Source: Gordonia hankookensis
Lineage (GTDB): Bacteria; Actinomycetota; Actinomycetes; Mycobacteriales; Mycobacteriaceae
NCBI RefSeq assembly: GCF_014673215.1
Contig: NZ_JACWMS010000002.1
Span: forward strand, 930,001-994,000
Direction: 5' to 3'
DNA length: 64,000 nucleotides
The notes under the pieces are model-generated. The model searched no databases. It was not told the DNA's origin and saw nothing but the letters and a program-made list of their open reading frames with translations. A program made the position numbers and the translations under genes. Below, in pieces: positions 59,695-64,000 of the stretch. Numbering within the stretch: position 1 is the stretch's first letter; every line of letters begins with the position of its first letter.

Positions 59695-62600
59695 GTGCCT
59701 GTGACAGCCTCGACCGCTGCGCCCGACGCCGCGCCGCCGACATCCAGGGTGTCTGTGGGCACCGCCCGCACGGTCGCCGTGGTTGCAGGCATCATCGGCA
59801 TCGTCCTGTGTGCCATCACGCCATTTCTGCCGGTCAAGGCCACCGATGCCGCGTTCGACTGGCCGTCCGGGCAGAGTCTGTCCGCGCAATCGGCCGATGT
59901 CGTCGCGCCGCTGATCGCCCAGACACCCCAGGCTCTCGACGCACGGATCCCGTGCGGCGTGTTGTCGGGATTGCCGGCCGACGGCGGCCTGGTGTTCGCG
60001 ACGATGCCGACCAACGCCCCCAAGAGCAGGTCGTCGGCGCTCTACGTCACCGCAAACCGGGACACGGTGACGGTCAGTTTCCGCAACACCGTGGCGGCCG
60101 ACGCACCCCGCGATCAACTGGCCCGGTGTTCGGTGCTGCACGTCTGGTCGGCACCGACCGGGCCGGGCGCACAGTTCGTCGGCCTGGGCGAGTCGACCGT
60201 CCTGCCGCCGGACAAGCGCCCCCAGGTCGACGGCATCTTCACCGGCCTGAACACCCGACAGGTGCAGTCGGCCGCGAGCGCGGGCCTGCGGGTGCACGTC
60301 CAGATCGACAACCGCTACGTCAGCTCGCCCACGGTGCTCAAGCTCATCGTGATGGTGCTGGCGGTGATCGCCGTCCTCGTCGCGCTGGTGGCGCTGTACC
60401 TCCTCGACCGGGCACACGGCCACCACCGCCGTATCGGCAGACGCGCCGACGACGGCAGCAGGCCGAACCGTCTCGGGTCCTGGTGGCGCAATCTGATCCC
60501 GCGCACCTCCGACGTCGCGGTCACCGTCGTCCTGCTGATCTGGGCGCTCCTCGGGGCCGGGACCGCCGACGATGGCTACATCCTGAACATGGGCCGGACG
60601 GCCGACGCCTCCGGCTATCTGGCCAACTACTACCGCTGGTACGGCATACCCGAGGCGCCGTTCGACTGGTACTACAGCTTCCTCGCGCACTGGTCGTCGA
60701 TCTCGTCCACGATCTTGTGGATGCACCTGCCGTCATTGGCCGCGGGGCTCGTCTCCTGGTTCGTCCTCAGTCGGGTGCTGCTGCCGCGGCTGGGTGCAGG
60801 CGTCCGCCGCAGCGGCTGGGCCGTGTGGGCCGCAGCGCTGGTGTTCATCGCGTTCTGGCTGCCGTTCAACAGCGGCCTGCGGAGCGAACCGATCATCGTG
60901 CTCGGTTCGCTGCTCACCTGGTGGGCGGCGGAGCAGGCCATCGCCACCCGCCGCCTGCTCCCCGCCGCGCTCGGTGCGATCGCGGCGGGCTTCACCCTCG
61001 CGCTCGCCCCACAGGGCGTCATCGCGGTGGCGATCCTGCTGGTGTCGGCGCGGCCGCTGCTGCACATCCTGCTCGACCGTCGGCGTGAGTCGGGCACGCT
61101 CGCACTCATCGCCCCGATGACCGCGGCGGGCCTGCTGGTGCTGATCGTGGTGTTCCGCGACCAGACACTGGCCACGGTCCTCGAGGCGATGAAGATCCGG
61201 TATCAGGTCGGACCGGTGATCAGCTGGCATCAGGAATTCCTGCGCTACTACTTCATCTCGGTCACCACCGACGACGGTGCGCTGACGCGCCGGGTACCGG
61301 TGCTGCTCCTGCTGGCCGGTCTCATCGTCACCGTGGCGGTGATGCTGCGCCGCAACAAGATCCGTGCAGTCGACCCCGGACCGACCTGGCGGCTCATCGG
61401 CTCGATCGGCGTCACGATGCTGCTGCTGGCCTTCACTCCGACCAAATGGACCATCCAATTCGGCATCTTCGCCGGACTCGCCGCCGCCATCGCGGCCACC
61501 GCCACCCTCGCGGTGGCCCAGTCGGCGGCCCGGTCGGCGCGCAACCTGACGGTGTTCGTGTCCGGGCTGTTCTTCGCGCTCGCCGCTGCCATGGCCGGTT
61601 ACAACGCCTGGCCGTTCGCCTACGAATACGGGATCTCCTGGTTCGACCGTGCGCCGGTGCTGGCCGGACGACCGGTGTCCACACTGTTCCTCGTCCTGGC
61701 CGTGATCACCGCGGTACTCGCCGTCTGGCAGCACCTGCGCCTCGACTACGTCGAGAACAAGGGCCTGGCCCACGCCGGCGACGGTGACGGTGGGAGCAAG
61801 GCCGATCGTCGGCGGCTGTTCCTGGCGTCGTCACCGATCGCGGTCATCGCCGGCCTGATGGTGGTGGCGGAACTGCTGGTGTTCGCGAAGGCGGCCGTGA
61901 CCCGCTATCCGGCCGACACGGTGTTCTCCGAGAACGTGAACGCTCTGCGCGGCAACAGCTGCGGCATGGCCGACGAGGTCCTCGTCGAGTCGGACCCGAA
62001 CGCCGGGATGCTGGCACCCGCCGATGGCGAGTCGGTGTCCGCGGCACTGCGTGGGACCGATCCCGTCGGATTCACCCCGAACGGTGTCCCCGACGACCTC
62101 ACGCCCGACCCCGGCAACCAGCGACCAGGCCAGATGAATGTGTCGGCAAGTGTCGCCAAACCCTTCGTCATCACGGGTGGACTCGGTGCAGGCACCACCG
62201 GAGGCACCGGACCCCGCACCGTCAACGGGTCAACAGTGGCGCTGCCCTACGGGCTCGACCCGTCCACGACCCCGGTCCTGGGCAGCTACGGCTATCCGGG
62301 CGAGGCACATCTGACCACCGGCTGGTACCGATTGCCCACGGTGCGCGCGGCGTCACCGCTGCTGGTGTTCAGTACGGCAGGCGCCGTATCGACGATCGAC
62401 ACCTTCGGCGTCCGCAACTTCGGCCAGAAGCTCGTCGTCCAGTTCGGACGGCCCGGCCCCGATGGTTCGTTCACCCAGATCGGACCGGACGTGCTGCCGA
62501 TCGATCCCGGCCCGGTCATCACCAACCGGCCCTGGCGCAACCTCCGGGTGCCGATGAGTGCGGCACCTCGGGCAGCCACCACGATGCGCCTGTCATTGCT

Positions 62601-63063
62601 CGACAACAACCTCGGACAGAGTCAGTTCATCGGCATCACCCCGCCCAGGGCACCGCGATTGCGGTCGCTGCAGGATGTCGTCGGGTCACAGTCGCCGACA
62701 CTGATCGACTTCACGGTCGGTGCGCATTTCCCGTGCCAGCGACCCCTGCGGGTGACCAACGGCGTCGCCGAGGTCCCTCGATGGCGAATCCTCCCCGACT
62801 ACCCACTTGCCAACTCGCAGTCCAAGACCTGGCAGTCCGGCGCCGACGGAGGACTGTTGTCGATCTCGGAGTCGACCACCTCGGCGCAGGCCGTTCCGAC
62901 ATACCTCAAGGACGACTGGGCACGCGAATGGGGAGCTCTGGAGCGGCTGACGCCACTCGCCGAGAACGCGGGGACGGCGCAGGTGAACACTTCTCAGACG
63001 ACACAGTGGGGCTGGTCACGCACCGGTTCGATCAGGGTGGAGCCGCAATCAGATGACGAGTGA
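59695..63063 (+). CDS. embA1: arabinosyltransferase EmbA-type
   Basis: 1122-aa GT53 enzyme. Catalytic loop GTADDGYILNMGRTADASG (D292-D293), NYYRWYGIPEAPFDWYYSFLAHW, then VFRDQTLATVLEAMKIRYQVGP and AYEYGISWFDRAPVLAG: the EmbA group. The C-terminal domain ends TTQWGWSRTGSIRVEP. Close to embA2 in the membrane core but clearly diverged in the first extracytoplasmic domain, so not a recent copy. In mycobacteria EmbA pairs with EmbB to make the branched hexa-arabinofuranose terminus of arabinogalactan. Position 299 (M306 equivalent) is Met. GTG start. The last 11 bases overlap embB1. Confidence 0.92.
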   Translation: MPVTASTAAPDAAPPTSRVSVGTARTVAVVAGIIGIVLCAITPFLPVKATDAAFDWPSGQSLSAQSADVVAPLIAQTPQALDARIPCGVLSGLPADGGLVFATMPTNAPKSRSSALYVTANRDTVTVSFRNTVAADAPRDQLARCSVLHVWSAPTGPGAQFVGLGESTVLPPDKRPQVDGIFTGLNTRQVQSAASAGLRVHVQIDNRYVSSPTVLKLIVMVLAVIAVLVALVALYLLDRAHGHHRRIGRRADDGSRPNRLGSWWRNLIPRTSDVAVTVVLLIWALLGAGTADDGYILNMGRTADASGYLANYYRWYGIPEAPFDWYYSFLAHWSSISSTILWMHLPSLAAGLVSWFVLSRVLLPRLGAGVRRSGWAVWAAALVFIAFWLPFNSGLRSEPIIVLGSLLTWWAAEQAIATRRLLPAALGAIAAGFTLALAPQGVIAVAILLVSARPLLHILLDRRRESGTLALIAPMTAAGLLVLIVVFRDQTLATVLEAMKIRYQVGPVISWHQEFLRYYFISVTTDDGALTRRVPVLLLLAGLIVTVAVMLRRNKIRAVDPGPTWRLIGSIGVTMLLLAFTPTKWTIQFGIFAGLAAAIAATATLAVAQSAARSARNLTVFVSGLFFALAAAMAGYNAWPFAYEYGISWFDRAPVLAGRPVSTLFLVLAVITAVLAVWQHLRLDYVENKGLAHAGDGDGGSKADRRRLFLASSPIAVIAGLMVVAELLVFAKAAVTRYPADTVFSENVNALRGNSCGMADEVLVESDPNAGMLAPADGESVSAALRGTDPVGFTPNGVPDDLTPDPGNQRPGQMNVSASVAKPFVITGGLGAGTTGGTGPRTVNGSTVALPYGLDPSTTPVLGSYGYPGEAHLTTGWYRLPTVRAASPLLVFSTAGAVSTIDTFGVRNFGQKLVVQFGRPGPDGSFTQIGPDVLPIDPGPVITNRPWRNLRVPMSAAPRAATTMRLSLLDNNLGQSQFIGITPPRAPRLRSLQDVVGSQSPTLIDFTVGAHFPCQRPLRVTNGVAEVPRWRILPDYPLANSQSKTWQSGADGGLLSISESTTSAQAVPTYLKDDWAREWGALERLTPLAENAGTAQVNTSQTTQWGWSRTGSIRVEPQSDDE

Positions 63064-64000
63064 GACAGTGACGCAGCCATCGACGCCACGCTCCCGCGAT
63101 CACCGCACCGCGAAGATCGTCGCGGTGGTGGCAGGGGTGTGCGGCTTCCTGGCTGCCATCCTCACCCCGCTGCTACCGGTGAATCAGTCCACCGCCGAAC
63201 TGAATTGGCCGCAGGGTGACAGCGTGGGCAGTGTCGCGGCGCCACTCGTCTCGTATGTGCCGATCGACATGGACGTGACGGTCCCGTGTTCACTCGCCAC
63301 GCGGTTGCCGCGGGACGGCGGACTCCTGCTGTCGACGATCCCGGAGGGCGGTCAGGATGCCGGCGCCCGCGCGCTGATGATCCGCGCCACGAGTGACGCA
63401 CTCACCGTCACCGATCGCGACGTGGTGATCCTCAACACCGATCGCGCCACGGCCCAGTCGAATCCCGGCTGCCGGATCAGGTTCCACGCCGACGGCTCCG
63501 GCGTATCGGCCCGATTCGAGAACGCCCCGGGCGACGGTCTGCACAACTTCTCGGTCGCCGATCAGGAGATGCGGCCCCAGATCGTCGGCATCTACACCGA
63601 TCTGCCCGATTCGGCGCCACGGGCCGGTCTGTCGGCGCATGCGACGATCGACACCCGCTATGTCAGCACTCCGTCGGCGCTGAAGCTGGCGGTCATCGTC
63701 GTCGGCATCATCATGACGATCCTGTCGTTGATCGCCCTTGGCGTTCTCGACCGCCGGGATGGCAGGGGACACAAGCGGTTCCTGCCCACCGGATGGTTCA
63801 CCATCCGCGGCCCCGACGTCGCCGTGTTCCTCATCCTGGCCTTCTGGTGGTTCGCGGGGGCCAACACCTCCGACGACGGGTACAACTTCACCGTCGGCCG
63901 GATCACCGGGGATGCGGGCTACGCGGACAACTACTTCCGCTATTTCGGCGTGCCGCAGGACCCGTTCGGCTGGCATTTCCAGGTCATCGCCGCGATGACC
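63053..64000 (+). CDS. embB1: arabinosyltransferase EmbB-type, 5' part
   Basis: First 316 codons of a GT53 enzyme; open to the window end. It starts with ATG overlapping the embA1 stop by 11 bases (GGTGGAG upstream), so it is coupled to embA1. Helix 1 is at about 21-43 (KIVAVVAGVCGFLAAILTPLLPV), followed by the first extracytoplasmic jelly-roll-like domain, helix 2 at ~210-231 and the catalytic loop NTSDDGYNFTVGRITGDAG (D274-D275). NYFRYFGVPQDPFGWHF is nearest EmbB. Residue 281, aligned to M306 of M. tuberculosis EmbB, is Val (GTC at 63893-63895). The remaining helices and the C-terminal domain lie beyond base 64000. Confidence 0.9.
   Translation, partial: MTSETVTQPSTPRSRDHRTAKIVAVVAGVCGFLAAILTPLLPVNQSTAELNWPQGDSVGSVAAPLVSYVPIDMDVTVPCSLATRLPRDGGLLLSTIPEGGQDAGARALMIRATSDALTVTDRDVVILNTDRATAQSNPGCRIRFHADGSGVSARFENAPGDGLHNFSVADQEMRPQIVGIYTDLPDSAPRAGLSAHATIDTRYVSTPSALKLAVIVVGIIMTILSLIALGVLDRRDGRGHKRFLPTGWFTIRGPDVAVFLILAFWWFAGANTSDDGYNFTVGRITGDAGYADNYFRYFGVPQDPFGWHFQVIAAMT

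Noticed and set aside
52943..63063. Recent inverted duplication or assembly artefact producing two embAB pairs
   Set aside because: The two A-type and the two B-type proteins differ widely in their first extracytoplasmic domain and in length, so this is an old duplication, not a mirrored assembly error.

Overview
The window is GC-rich DNA from a mycolic-acid-containing actinobacterium (order Mycobacteriales). The arabinogalactan genes (wzm, wzt, glfT1, gtrA, dprE1, dprE2, aftA, emb), an antigen-85-type mycolyltransferase and the proteasome activator pafE/bpa support this. The gene order from the tadA pair through tyrA, pat, the aminotransferase-like gene, pafE, wzm/wzt/glfT1, gtrA, dprE1/dprE2/aftA and emb follows the Mycobacterium tuberculosis Rv3752c-Rv3795 region as I recall it, with many lineage-specific insertions. 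Gordonia or a close relative is the best guess from overall character; this is inference, not a database result.

Layout. (1) 1-9045: the 3' part of the complex I operon, nuoG (partial) to nuoN, with nearly every gene overlapping the next by 4-8 bases. (2) 9046-18168: a tRNA-Ser, two small stress-type proteins, the tadA pair, tyrA, a glycolipid-binding-domain protein, an MmpS-like membrane protein, a Na+/H+ antiporter, aquaporin, a Nudix hydrolase, a BASS-family transporter, tRNA-Arg(ACG) and tRNA-Ser(GCT). (3) 18278-30516: aromatic aminotransferase, mycolyltransferase, a thioesterase carrying a tandem repeat, a CorA-like channel, an acyltransferase, an MFS pump, tRNA-Ser(TGA), and HxlR and MarR regulators with their neighbours. 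(4) 30628-46825: cell-wall genes (pafE, wzm, wzt, glfT1, gtrA, dprE1, dprE2, aftA) mixed with flavoproteins, an F420-type oxidoreductase behind a KstR-like operator, an aldo/keto reductase and a secreted lipase. (5) 46923-49493: a regulatory and metabolic island (ArsR/SRPBCC, a monooxygenase behind a SoxR-like box, a methyltransferase, aroQ) that separates aftA from the emb genes. (6) 49562-64000: five full-size Emb arabinosyltransferases in a mirror arrangement, embC> <embB2 <embA2 embA1> embB1>, the last cut by the window end.

How the genes work together. Wzm/Wzt and GlfT1 build and export the galactan. DprE1/DprE2 make decaprenyl-phosphoryl-arabinose. GtrA and AftA start arabinan on galactan, EmbA/B/C extend it, and the mycolyltransferase loads mycolates. 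TadA and its partner modify the tRNA-Arg(ACG) encoded 7 kb away. TyrA, Pat and AroQ belong to aromatic amino-acid synthesis.

Most notable observations: the duplicated, divergent embAB pair; Val at the ethambutol-resistance position (M306 of M. tuberculosis EmbB) in both EmbB copies; a 36-base-period repeat inserted in frame in three unrelated proteins (NuoM, NuoN, a thioesterase); a second repeat type captured by the NuoH tail; a shared leaderless promoter layout before dprE1, embC and embA1; and recognisable KstR-, SoxR- and ArsR-type operators.
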